Translations under genes and position numbers: made by a program
Assembly: GCA_963787375.1 (NCBI GenBank)
Contig: CAWBCR010000017.1
Coordinates: 186,001 to 250,000, forward strand
DNA length: 64,000 nt
Source of the DNA: CAWBCR01 sp963787375
GTDB lineage: Bacteria; Chloroflexota; Anaerolineae; Aggregatilineales; UBA3940
Direction of reading: 5' to 3'
The notes under the pieces: generated by a model
What the model was told of the DNA's origin: nothing
What the model saw: only the letters and a program-made list of their open reading frames with translations
Databases searched by the model: none
Part shown: one piece after another, positions 17,655 to 25,995 of the stretch
Numbering within the stretch: the stretch's first letter is position 1
Layout of the letters: every line of letters starts with the position of its first letter

Positions 17655-19179
17655 ATGACCATCATTCTAGACGGCTCCGGTCTGACAATTGATAAGCTTG
17701 TGCAAATTGCCCGGCATGGCGAGAAGGTGGAAGTCGCGCTCGAAGCGTTGGAGCGCATCAAGGCCTGCCGCGCTATGCTGGAGGAAAAGGTCGCGGCGCA
17801 CGAGATCATGTACGGCGTCAATACCGGCATCGGCGAGTTCTCCGAGGTCGTGTTGAGCGATGAGCAGGTGCCGCTGTTTCAGAAGTACCTGATCTACAAT
17901 CACGCCGCTGGCATTGGCGACCCGGCCCCCATCGAGTACGTGCGTGGGGCGATGACCGGCCGGATCAACGTGCATGCGCGCGGCTACTCCGGCTGCCGCC
18001 CGGAGATCACGCTGACGCTGGCTGAGATGCTCAACAAGGGTGTGACGCCGGTCGTATGCCAGAAGGGATCGGTTGGTGCGTGCGGCGACCTTGCACCGAT
18101 GTCGCAGATGGCGCTCTCGCTGATGGGCGAGGGTAAGTCGTTCTACCAGGGCCAGCGTATGCCCACCAAAGAGGCGATGGACAAGGCCGGCATTCCGATC
18201 CCCGGTCTGAAAGCGCGCGACGGCCTGGCGGCTATCAATGGTGCCAACCTGTTGACGGCCATGAGCGCCATCCACCTGTACGACATGGAGCGCTGGGTGA
18301 AGCAGGCTGAGATCGCCTGCGCGATGACGCTGGAGGCGCTGTACGCCAACCTCAAGCCCTACGACGTGCGTCTGCATGAGCTGCGTGGCTTCCAGGGCGC
18401 GGTGCGGGCTGCCCGCGCCATCATGAAGTGCATTGACGGCAGCGACCTGCAAACCGGCAAGCTCAAGATCAAGGTGCAGGACGCCTACTCAATGCGCTCG
18501 ACGCCGCAGGTGATCGGCGCGGTGCACGACGCGCTCGCCTACGCCCGCGCGCAGGTCGAGATTGAGCTGAATGGCGTGGGTGACAACCCGATTTTCCTGC
18601 CCGAATACAAGCTGACGCTGACCGGCGCGAACTTCCAGGGGACGCCCGTCAGCCTGCCGATGGATATGATCGGCGCGGCCATTACGATGGTCTGTGTGCT
18701 GGCCGAGCGACGGCTGAACCGCCTGACCAACCCCGCGTTGAGCATCGGCCTGCCGCCCTTCCTCACCCACGAGCCGGGCCTGATGTCGGGCATGATGCTC
18801 AGCCAGTACACCGCCGACACGCTGATCGTCGAGCAGCGCATCCTGTCGATGCCGGCCAGCATCCAGTCGATTCCCGGCTGCCGCCGACCAGGAAGACTTT
18901 GTCTCGATGGGTATGAACACCGCCATCAAGAACGGGCAAATCCTGCAGAACGCCTATGGCGTACTGGGCATCGAGTTCATGGCGGCAGCGCAGGCGCTCG
19001 ACATGCGCGACTTCAGCTTCGGGCGTGGCGTACAGAAAGCCCGCGAGGTCGTCCGCAGGCACGTTTCGCACCTGGACGTGGACCGGCCCCTGTACGCCGA
19101 CCACACCACCATGATGGAGCTTGTCAGGTCGTGCGAGATCCTCGAAGAAGTCGAGAAGGAGATCGGCAGCCTCGACTGA
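17655..19179 (+). CDS. hutH: Histidine ammonia-lyase family enzyme with an Ala-Cys-Gly MIO triad (one frame change)
   Basis: About 508 residues, the normal HAL length, after joining frames near 18878. The 5' part ends in SIQSIPG and the 3' part resumes with AADQEDFVSMGMN. Family landmarks are present: the Tyr lid loop (MYGVNTGIGEF), NHAAG with the His that contacts the imidazole in HAL, KVQDAYSMR, and QEDFVSM with the Glu typical of histidine-type enzymes. The cofactor-forming triad, Ala-Ser-Gly in nearly all relatives, is Ala142-Cys143-Gly144 (codon TGC at 18081). The expected reaction is loss of ammonia from histidine or a related imidazole amino acid. No urocanase or other hut gene is nearby. 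A GGAGG site precedes ATG 17655. Confidence 0.85.
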
Positions 19180-19213
19180 GAACGCTGCGCAGGCTGATCC
19201 TTCCGGTGTAAAC

Positions 19214-19250
19214 ACAGGGCCCCGTCACACACAGGTGGACGGGGCCCTGT
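19214..19250. terminator. Bidirectional terminator between the ammonia-lyase and aminotransferase genes
   Basis: ACAGGGCCCCGTC (19214-19226) and GACGGGGCCCTGT (19238-19250) form a perfect 13-bp stem with an 11-base loop. It lies between two convergent genes and could stop transcription from both sides. Confidence 0.75.
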
Positions 19251-19270
19251 TCTACGTATCGGACGAACTT

Positions 19271-20440
19271 CTACACAAGCCCGCCCAGCGCGCTCGCCAG
19301 CCGCTCCAGCGCCTTTTCGATGTTCTCCAGCGAGTTGGCGTAGGCGATCCGCAGGTAGCCCTCGCCATAGTCCCCGAAAGCCGTCCCCGGCAGCAGGGCC
19401 ACCCCTGCCTCCTCCAGGATGAAGTTTGCCAGGTCAGCGGACGTTTTGCCAAACGATTTGACGTTCGGGAAGGTGTAGAACGCTCCCTGTGGAGTCTGGC
19501 AGCTCACGCCGGGGATTGTATTCAATCTGGCGACGAGTGTGTCACGGCGGCGCTGGTAAGCCGCAACCATCTCGTCGACCCAGTCCTGCTGGCCGAGGAC
19601 AGCCTCGACTCCCGCAATCTGCGTGAACTCGGCGGTGCAGCCGATGGAATGTGTCAGCAGCAGTTGGACCCGGTCGGCCAGCGCTTCGGGCATGATACCG
19701 AAGCCCAGCCGCCAGCCGGTCATGGCGTAGGTCTTCGAGAACCCATCGACGATCACCGTGCGCTCGGCCATACCCGGCAGCGCGGCGATGCTGGGCGCGG
19801 CCAGCCCGTCGTACACGATGCGGGCGTAGATCTCATCTGAGATCACCCAGCAGTTATGCTGCTGCGCGGCCTGCGCGATGTGCACCAGGTCAGCGCGGGG
19901 CATCACGCCGCCGGTGGGGTTGCCCGGCGAGTTGAGCAGGATGACCTTTGTGCGGTCGCTGATCAGCCGGTCGAAGACTCCCATGTCAAACGAGAAGCTG
20001 TTTTCTTCGACCAGCGGCACGGGCACCGGAATGCCACCGGCCACCCCGATCACCGCCTCGTAGGTCGGGAAACCGGGGTTGGGATAGATCACTTCGTCGC
20101 CGGGCTCGACCAGCGCCATCGTTGAAAAGAACAGCGCGGGCTTCGCGCCGGGGCCGATCATCACCTGCTCAGGGCGGATCGCCATCCCGCGCCGCCGCCC
20201 GGCATCCTCGGCGATCACCTCGCGCAGCCGGGTGATCCCGCGCGGCGGATTGTAGCGCGTGCGGCCCTCCGCAATCGCCTTGACACCCTCTAGGCTGATG
20301 TGCGCCCCGGTGCGAAAGTCCGGCTCGCCGATCTCCAGGTGGATGATGTCGCGTCCGGCGGCTTCGAGCGCCTGTGCGCGCGCCAGCACCTGGTAGGCGC
20401 CTTCCGGTTTCAGATGGCCGACTCGCCCGGCAAACGACAT
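19271..20440 (-). CDS. Class I/II PLP-dependent aminotransferase (aspartate/aromatic type)
   Basis: A 389-residue fold-type I aminotransferase. Motifs in order: IHLEIGEPDF near residue 35, NPGFPTYE near 120, LNSPGNPTGG near 165, the cofactor Asp/Tyr region SDEIYARIVYD near 200, and the Schiff-base Lys in SKTYAMTGWRLG near 235. The substrate-carboxylate Arg is expected in GYLRIAYANS near the C-terminus. It transfers amino groups between an amino acid and a 2-oxo acid in the cytoplasm; the substrate is not set by sequence. It starts four bases after the PanB-like gene stops, so the two form an operon. The pair may convert an amino acid to the oxo acid handled by PanB. Confidence 0.9.
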   Translation of the reverse strand: MSFAGRVGHLKPEGAYQVLARAQALEAAGRDIIHLEIGEPDFRTGAHISLEGVKAIAEGRTRYNPPRGITRLREVIAEDAGRRRGMAIRPEQVMIGPGAKPALFFSTMALVEPGDEVIYPNPGFPTYEAVIGVAGGIPVPVPLVEENSFSFDMGVFDRLISDRTKVILLNSPGNPTGGVMPRADLVHIAQAAQQHNCWVISDEIYARIVYDGLAAPSIAALPGMAERTVIVDGFSKTYAMTGWRLGFGIMPEALADRVQLLLTHSIGCTAEFTQIAGVEAVLGQQDWVDEMVAAYQRRRDTLVARLNTIPGVSCQTPQGAFYTFPNVKSFGKTSADLANFILEEAGVALLPGTAFGDYGEGYLRIAYANSLENIEKALERLASALGGLV

Positions 20441-20444
20441 AGCT

Positions 20445-21299
20445 CTACTCCTTGAACATTGCCTGAAGCTGTTCGAACTCCTCGTCCTTCATGCCGAAGT
20501 AGTTCTCCGGCGCGGGGAAAGTGCGGTCCGTCACTTCCTCGACGTATTTCTTCAGCCCGTTGAGGATCACCTCGCCGGCGTTGCCGTATACCTTCGCCAT
20601 CTTAGGAGTGAACTTGGGGTATAGCCCGAACATGTCGTGATAGATCAGAAGCTGGCCATGCGCGCTCGGCCCGGAGCCCAGGCTGATGATCGGGATGCTG
20701 GCCCGCTCATAGATAAGCTGGCACACACGGTCAGGGACCAGCTCCAGCAGGATGGAGTATGCCCCGGCCTCTTCCAGAATGCGGGCGTCCTCGACGATGC
20801 GCGCAGCCTGCTCGGCACCTTTGCCCTGCACGTGGAAACCGCCCAGCGCCGACGCACTCTGCGGCGTCAGCCCCAGGTGGCCCATCGCCGGGATGCCCGC
20901 CTTGACGATGCCCTCCATGCGGTCGGCCATCGCCGCGCCGCCTTCGAGCTTGATGGCGTCGCAGGAGGCCTCAGCCATGAAGCGCCCCGCGTTGCGGATG
21001 GCATCCTCGACCGACGCCTGGTAGGTCATGTACGGCATGTCGCCGATCAGCCACACGTGCGGCGCGCCGCGCCGCACGGCCTGTGCGTGGCGGATCATGT
21101 CGGCCATCGTGACCGGCAGCGTGCTGTCGTAGCCCAGCATCGTCATGCCCAGGCTGTCGCCGACCAGCACCATGTCGATGCCGGCCTGGTCCTGGAAGGT
21201 GGCGGTCGGGTAGTCGTAGCAGGTCAGCATCGTGATCTGCTCGCCGTTGTGCATCTTCTTGAAAAGATCCGGCAGGGTAACTTTCTTCCGTTCGCTCAT
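20445..21299 (-). CDS. panB: PanB-family ketopantoate hydroxymethyltransferase-like enzyme
   Basis: A 284-residue TIM-barrel enzyme of the PanB family: LTCYDYPTATFQDQAGID with the metal-binding Asp region, LVGDSLGMTMLGY, KLEGG, MGHLGLTPQS and the catalytic Glu in LLELVP. PanB transfers a hydroxymethyl group from methylene-tetrahydrofolate to 2-oxoisovalerate. The late motif, usually close to G-A-G-x-x-x-D-G-Q-V-L-V, reads GSGPSAHGQLLIYHDM. It sits with an aminotransferase and across from a corrinoid gene cluster, not with panC or panD. A role in pantothenate synthesis is therefore possible but not certain. ATG 21299 has GGAGG upstream. The palindrome at 21507-21526 covers its likely -10. Confidence 0.82.
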   Translation of the reverse strand: MSERKKVTLPDLFKKMHNGEQITMLTCYDYPTATFQDQAGIDMVLVGDSLGMTMLGYDSTLPVTMADMIRHAQAVRRGAPHVWLIGDMPYMTYQASVEDAIRNAGRFMAEASCDAIKLEGGAAMADRMEGIVKAGIPAMGHLGLTPQSASALGGFHVQGKGAEQAARIVEDARILEEAGAYSILLELVPDRVCQLIYERASIPIISLGSGPSAHGQLLIYHDMFGLYPKFTPKMAKVYGNAGEVILNGLKKYVEEVTDRTFPAPENYFGMKDEEFEQLQAMFKE

Positions 21300-21506
21300 G
21301 ATATCCTCCCAAATATGAAAGGTTAAGCACTCTTCGACAAACGGACTACGTTGGAGGGCCTTGTGGCTGTTCGCCAAGGCACGGCCACGTGGCCCCCAGA
21401 GGTCAGCGTCACCGGTGTAGTTGTGTGAATGAGCTTCGTTGCTATCTGGTAATGGTTGTAGGTGCATCGGTCGGCAACATGCGTTATGGGCAGATCGGGT
21501 CTATCT

Positions 21507-21526
21507 ACTGTATCAGATTATACAGT
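21507..21526 (-). promoter_or_regulatory. Palindromic operator over the panB-side -10 box
   Basis: ACTGTAT (21507-21513) and ATACAGT (21520-21526) form a perfect inverted repeat with a 6-base spacer. A TATAAT box reads on the minus strand at 21522-21517, inside the palindrome, pointing at panB. The size and AT content suit a GntR-family operator, and gntR is the next gene across. Confidence 0.5.
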
Positions 21527-21610
21527 TGATATATTAGATTATATGACGGGGCCGCTGTGCCGTCAATGGATTGCGCCAAATATGTGTTTTGCGACAATCT
21601 ACGTCATGTT

Positions 21611-21660
21611 TTGCAATAGATGCATTAGTATTGCAAGTTGATGTATTATTGATGTAATAT
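21611..21660 (+). promoter_or_regulatory. gntR promoter with overlapping palindromic operator
   Basis: TTGCAA (21631-21636) and TAATAT (21655-21660), 18 bases apart, form a promoter-like pair reading into gntR. TTGCAATA (21611-21618) and TATTGCAA (21629-21636) are a perfect inverted repeat with a 10-base spacer whose right arm is the -35 box. Autoregulation by the GntR protein is the simplest reading. Confidence 0.55.
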
Positions 21661-21722
21661 GGGATAGATTGAGTGCTGGGTGTTCAATTTGCAGTCGAAG
21701 AGCCAGAGAAGGACTGTTCTCC

Positions 21723-22418
21723 TTGGAGCAGCACGCGACGGCCAAGAACGAAATCTACACGGAGCTTCGCCGCTCGATCATCAACGGGCACCGCCTGCCT
21801 GGCGAGCGCCTGGCTATCGACGAGCTGGCTGCGCATTATGGCACCAGCGTGACACCTGTCCGCGATGCACTGCAAATGCTCAGCCAGGAAGACCTCGTCA
21901 CCATCAAGCCGCGGGCGGGCTACTTCGTCACGCGGATCACGCTCAAACAACTGCGCGACCTGCTGGAGCTGCGCGAGGTGATCGAGCTGGCCAGCGTGGA
22001 ACGCGCCGCGCGCAAAATTACCGGCGAGCAGCTTGCCAGGCTGGAGTCGGTGCACGCGGGCTACACCAGCGACGACGATGAATCCTACGAACGCTACACG
22101 CAGGAAAACCGGCGGTTTCACGTCCTGATCGCTGAGGCGTCTGGCAATCAGGAGCTGGCCGGCCTGCTGGGGCATCTGCACGACCGTCTGGCGCGCTATA
22201 TGGTCATGCGCCATGCCGCCGAGATGATGGAGTTTATGCACGCGCGGATCATCACGGCCCTGCGGGAGCGCGATGCGGAAGCCGCCCGCCAGGCGATGGC
22301 CTATGAGATCGCCGATATGCGGGATATTGTCCTCGACCGGGTCATCCAGCAGGAAGGAAGCGGCTGGCAGCTTGGTATCGGCGAACCCGATGCCAAGGAT
22401 CGGCAGCCCTCCGGATAA
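21723..22418 (+). CDS. GntR-family (FadR/FCD subgroup) transcriptional regulator
   Basis: A winged helix-turn-helix at the N-terminus (EIYTELRRSIINGHRLPGER, then HYGTSVTPVRDALQMLSQ) is joined to an all-helical FCD ligand domain (LLELREVIELASVERAA, FHVLIAEASGN). FCD-type GntR proteins bind metal-chelated carboxylic acids and release DNA on binding. I prefer TTG 21723, nine bases after AGAGAAGGA, giving about 231 residues; TTG 21669 is the longer option. It is the first gene of a plus-strand operon with the corrinoid-related genes, 12 bases before the next, and lies opposite panB. The two palindromes at 21507 and 21611 are its probable sites. Confidence 0.88.
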   Translation: MEQHATAKNEIYTELRRSIINGHRLPGERLAIDELAAHYGTSVTPVRDALQMLSQEDLVTIKPRAGYFVTRITLKQLRDLLELREVIELASVERAARKITGEQLARLESVHAGYTSDDDESYERYTQENRRFHVLIAEASGNQELAGLLGHLHDRLARYMVMRHAAEMMEFMHARIITALRERDAEAARQAMAYEIADMRDIVLDRVIQQEGSGWQLGIGEPDAKDRQPSG

Positions 22419-22430
22419 GGAACCCCAAGC

Positions 22431-23184
22431 ATGTCACCTGTCATTGCGGCGCGGCTGTCGCCGGCAGACGAACAGGCCGTTCAGATCCGGCTGCAGGCTG
22501 AAGATTTGCTGGCGGCGACCCAGCGCGGGCGCTCGCAGCCGCGCGTGAACCCTGCTCTGGCCGAAGCGGCCCGACAGGCCGTCGACCTGTGCTGTTCGCT
22601 GATCACCCCTGTTGCTGTTTCCGCGGATCTTAGAGGTGCTGGCTGTTCAGGGCGAACAGATTATCCTATGCACTGGAGATGGCGCGGAAGCTGTCCTGAC
22701 GATCGGACCAAAGGTCGATCTGCTGGCCCCGGCGCAGCGCTTCGTCGTCGCTGTGTGCACCATCGGCCCTGCGCTGGAGGCACGTGTTCGGGAGTTGGAG
22801 CAAGAACAGGAACTGTTGCTGGCCTACATGCTCGACTCTGCCGGCGTGATGGCACTGGGGGCCGTCGCCGAAGCATTGCGCTGCCGTGTGGAAGAGCAGG
22901 CGCATGCCCTGGGATGGGGTGTCAGCCCGGCTGTCAGCCCCGGCTCGCTGGTCGGGTGGTCGCTGCACGGCCAGCGCGACCTGTGCGCGCTGCTGCCGCT
23001 TGAGTCGATTGGCATGCGTCTGAGCGATGTATGTGTGCTTGAGCCGCACAAATCTGTATCGATGGGGATCGGGCTGGGCGCAGGCTTTCCGGCTCACCAG
23101 GTCGGTTCGGTATGCCAGTATTGCAATCTGGCAGATCACTGCTGGCGTCGTCGTGACGACATGCCAGCGCATGAGGGAGTATAA
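22431..23184 (+). CDS. Cobalamin-dependent methionine-synthase activation-domain-like protein (one frame change)
   Basis: Two frames join near 22617, at a T run, to give about 250 residues starting MSPVIAARLSPADEQAVQIR. The C-terminal two thirds resemble the reactivation domain of methionine synthase: AVCTIGPALEARVREL, AYMLDSAGVMALGAVAEAL, SPGSLVGWSLHGQ and LEPHKSVSMGIGLGAG. The protein ends with a Cys cluster (C-x2-C-x5-C), possibly metal-binding. Free-standing relatives are found beside corrinoid methyltransferases, where they are thought to help reactivate the cobalt centre. Its stop overlaps the next start (TAATG), and the corrinoid protein is two genes on, which supports that role here. 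Confidence 0.75.
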
Positions 23185-25196
23185 TGCTGACTCTTGGCAT
23201 TGACGCGGGTGGCACCTATACTGACGCCATCCTGCTGGATCAGGACAGCGGTGAGGTGCGCGCCAGCGCCAAAGCGCTGACGACTTATCATGATCTCTCG
23301 CTCGGCGTGGGCGAAGCAATCTCCAGAGTGATGGCCGCGCACGGCATATCTGCCGCCGAGATCACGCTGGTGTCGCTCTCGACCACGCTGGCGACTAACG
23401 CCATCGTCGAGGGCGTGGGCAGCCCGGTCTGCCTGCTGCTGATCGGCTATGATGCACAGCTCATGCATCAGTATGATTTTGAGCGCGATCTTGTCACCGG
23501 CGACGTGGTCTATATCCAGGGCGGCCACGATGGGCAGGGCGATGAGTTGGCCCCGCTCGATGAGGACGCTGTCCGCGAGGTGGTCCGCGCTCGGCGCGGG
23601 AAGGTCGAGGCGTTTGCGGTGTCGGCCTATTTCAGCGTGCGCAACCCGGCTCATGAGCTGCGTGCACGGCAGATCATCGAAGACCTGACCGGCGAAGACG
23701 GACAGCCATTGCCTGTCACCTGTGGCCACGAGCTAACCACGCGGCTGAACGCGGTGCGGCGCGCCACGACGACAGCGCTCAACGCCCGGCTGATCCCGCT
23801 GCTGCGCGACCTGATCCTCACGGTTCGCCGCACGCTGGATGCGCTCGACATCGGTGCCCCGCTCATGATCGTTCGCGGCGACGGATCGCTGGTGCGCAGC
23901 GAGTGGGCAACCCGCCGCCCGATTGAGACGATCCTGTCCGGCCCGGCGGCCAGCACGATTGGCGCGTGGCACCTGGCCGGTCGGCGCGATGGCTGGGTGG
24001 TGGATATCGGCGGCACCACGACCGACATCGCCTTTTTGCGGGATGGCCGCCCCTGGCTGAACGAACAGGGCGCGCAGGTGGGACGCTGGCGGACGATGGT
24101 CGAGGCCGTCGATGTGCATACCGTTGGCCTGGGTGGCGACAGCCTGGTATCGTTGGACGGTAGCACGTCGGCATTCACGATTGGCCCACGCCGGGTCGTA
24201 CCGCTGTGCGTGCTGGCCAATGAGCACCCGGATGTGCTGCACAGCCTGCAGAACGGCCAGGGGGCCCTACCCCGGCAGGGGGGACAATTCCTGTATGCGC
24301 TACGTGAGCGGGCGGATGGTCTGGATGAAGAAGCCTCAGGGCTCCTGCGCTACCTATCGCAGCAGCCACGCTCGCTGGCCGATCTGGCGGACGCTTACCG
24401 CTACCTGGCGCTGGTCAACCGCAAACTGGAAGCGCTCGAAGCCCGGCGGTTGGTGGCGCGGGCCGGTTTCACCCCCACCGACGCGCTGCATGTGCTGGGT
24501 CGCTTCACGCGCTGGGATGAACGGGCCTCACGGCTGGGCGCTGATCTGCTGGCCGGTGCGCTGTCGCTGCCGGTCGAAGCGTTCTGCGAGCAGGTCGTCG
24601 CGGGCGTCTCCATGCGGGCGGCGGGCGAGCTTGTCAGCAAGGCCCTTACTGACCAGATCGGCGTGGCGGACTGGACCCACGAACCGGCGGCAGCGGCGCT
24701 GCTGGCGCTGTCGCTTGGGCAGGCCAGCGACTCGTATCTGGGCGTCAGCATGACGCTGCATCACCCGATAGTTGCCGTCGGTGCTTCGGCGCAGGCCTAT
24801 TTGCCACAGGCTGCTGATCGGCTGCACGTCGAGATGGCTATTCCGCCCAATGCAGACGTCGCCAACGCGGTAGGGGCTGCTGTGGGCAGCGTATCTCAGA
24901 CGCTGCGAGTGCTGGTGCGCCCGCTGAACGCTGGTCAGAACATGCGGCTGTACTTGCCTGACGATGTCCGCGACTTCCGCACGCTCGACGAATGCACTGC
25001 TTTTGCGCAGGAGGTTGTCCCGGATCAACTGCGCGAGCAGGCCCGGCAGGCTGGCACCGAGCAGGTTGAGATCCACGTCACGCGGGACGACCAGTATGCC
25101 CATGTTGCAGCAGGCTGGGGCGAGCAGTTGTACCTGGGCACCGAAATGACCTTCACGGCAGTTGGGCGGCCCAGTCAGGGCCGCAGGTCGAACTGA
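23184..25196 (+). CDS. Hydantoinase/oxoprolinase-like ASKHA protein, probably a corrinoid-system activator
   Basis: A 670-residue protein of the hydantoinase A/oxoprolinase group in the actin/hexokinase/Hsp70 ATPase superfamily. The first phosphate loop is LGIDAGGTYTDAILLD at the N-terminus, and the second is VVDIGGTTTDIAFLRDG near residue 275. SGPAASTIGAWHLAG and GLGGDS lie around them. Annotated hydantoinases open imide rings. Members encoded beside corrinoid proteins are more likely ATP-driven activators, as MutL-type and RACE-type ASKHA proteins are. The position between the activation-domain protein and the corrinoid protein favours the second view, but ring opening cannot be excluded. 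Confidence 0.78.
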   Translation: MLTLGIDAGGTYTDAILLDQDSGEVRASAKALTTYHDLSLGVGEAISRVMAAHGISAAEITLVSLSTTLATNAIVEGVGSPVCLLLIGYDAQLMHQYDFERDLVTGDVVYIQGGHDGQGDELAPLDEDAVREVVRARRGKVEAFAVSAYFSVRNPAHELRARQIIEDLTGEDGQPLPVTCGHELTTRLNAVRRATTTALNARLIPLLRDLILTVRRTLDALDIGAPLMIVRGDGSLVRSEWATRRPIETILSGPAASTIGAWHLAGRRDGWVVDIGGTTTDIAFLRDGRPWLNEQGAQVGRWRTMVEAVDVHTVGLGGDSLVSLDGSTSAFTIGPRRVVPLCVLANEHPDVLHSLQNGQGALPRQGGQFLYALRERADGLDEEASGLLRYLSQQPRSLADLADAYRYLALVNRKLEALEARRLVARAGFTPTDALHVLGRFTRWDERASRLGADLLAGALSLPVEAFCEQVVAGVSMRAAGELVSKALTDQIGVADWTHEPAAAALLALSLGQASDSYLGVSMTLHHPIVAVGASAQAYLPQAADRLHVEMAIPPNADVANAVGAAVGSVSQTLRVLVRPLNAGQNMRLYLPDDVRDFRTLDECTAFAQEVVPDQLREQARQAGTEQVEIHVTRDDQYAHVAAGWGEQLYLGTEMTFTAVGRPSQGRRSN

Positions 25197-25238
25197 TAAC
25201 TCTTCAATCACGCATTTTATACAACAGGAGGAACCCAC

Positions 25239-25874
25239 ATGGCAGATATCTATGAGAAGCTCATGACCAGCCTCTATCACGGCGAAGAGGACGAGGTCAC
25301 GTCGCTGGTGCACAAGGCCCTGGACGACGGCCTCGACCCCCAGGACGTCCTCCAGAACGGGCTGATCGCCGGCATGGACCAGGTCGGTGTCGACTTCAAG
25401 TCGGGCGAGCTGTTTGTGCCGGAAGTCCTCGTCGCGGCGCGCGCCATGCACGCCGGGATGGCGGTGCTGCGCCCGCTGCTGGCCGAAGGCAGCAAGATCG
25501 GGGCCGGTAAGCTGGTCGTGGGCACGGTGCAGGGCGACCTGCACGACATCGGCAAGAACCTGGTGAAGATGATGATGGAAGGGGCCGGCTTCGAGATTGT
25601 CGACCTCGGGACCGACGTCAAGCCGCAGGACTTTGTGGCCGCCGTGCGCGAGCACAAGCCGGACCTGGTCGGGATGAGCGCGCTGCTGACCACAACGATG
25701 GTCAACATGAAGGCCACCATCGAGGCTTTGCAGGAAGCCGGTCTGCGCGACTCGGTCAAGATCATGGTGGGTGGCGCGCCGGTCACGCAGGAGTATGCCA
25801 GAGACATCGGCGCGGATGCCTTTGCGCCCGATGCGGCGGCAGCGGTCGACATCGCCCGCGAACTGACCAGCTAA
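25239..25874 (+). CDS. Corrinoid (B12-binding) protein of the MtaC/MtmC type
   Basis: A 211-residue protein with the two domains of methyltransferase corrinoid proteins. Residues 1-85 are the helical cap (DIYEKLMTSLYHGEEDEV, GMDQVGVDFKSGELFVPEVLVAARAM). Residues 90-211 are the Rossmann-like B12 domain with the DxHxxG motif, GDLHDIGKNLV, whose His would be the lower cobalt ligand. Later strands are VDLGTDV, VGMSALLTTTM and MVGGAPVT. Such proteins carry methyl groups between a substrate-specific methyltransferase and a folate-type acceptor. Neither partner enzyme is in this window. An AGGAGG site precedes ATG 25239. It closes the gntR operon, and a strong hairpin follows. Confidence 0.93.
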   Translation: MADIYEKLMTSLYHGEEDEVTSLVHKALDDGLDPQDVLQNGLIAGMDQVGVDFKSGELFVPEVLVAARAMHAGMAVLRPLLAEGSKIGAGKLVVGTVQGDLHDIGKNLVKMMMEGAGFEIVDLGTDVKPQDFVAAVREHKPDLVGMSALLTTTMVNMKATIEALQEAGLRDSVKIMVGGAPVTQEYARDIGADAFAPDAAAAVDIARELTS

Positions 25875-25892
25875 GAAACCTTCCGCACATTG

Positions 25893-25927
25893 AACTGCCA
25901 CCAGGCATAAACAACCTGGTGGCAGTT
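25893..25927 (+). terminator. Hairpin terminator or attenuator after the corrinoid gene
   Basis: AACTGCCACCAGG (25893-25905) and CCTGGTGGCAGTT (25915-25927) form a perfect 13-bp stem with a 9-base loop, starting 18 bases past the stop. There is no clear T tract. It divides the corrinoid gene from the methylaspartase-like gene 68 bases on. Confidence 0.6.
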
Positions 25928-25995
25928 TGCGAAATTGCACGAACCGGGTTTGTCGACACATGCGTGAGGCGTGATGGGCGGATTGGGCTAAAGCA

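Noticed and set aside
21300..21722. Cobalamin riboswitch upstream of the corrinoid operon
   Set aside because: No B12-box-like conserved sequence or multi-stem layout was seen; the region is AT-rich with short palindromes that fit protein operators better.
17655..25874. Ergothioneine or hercynine breakdown (ergothionase plus trimethylamine methyl transfer)
   Set aside because: It would explain a HAL relative near a corrinoid protein and a hydantoinase-like protein, but no trimethylamine methyltransferase or thiourocanate enzyme is present, so it stays speculation.
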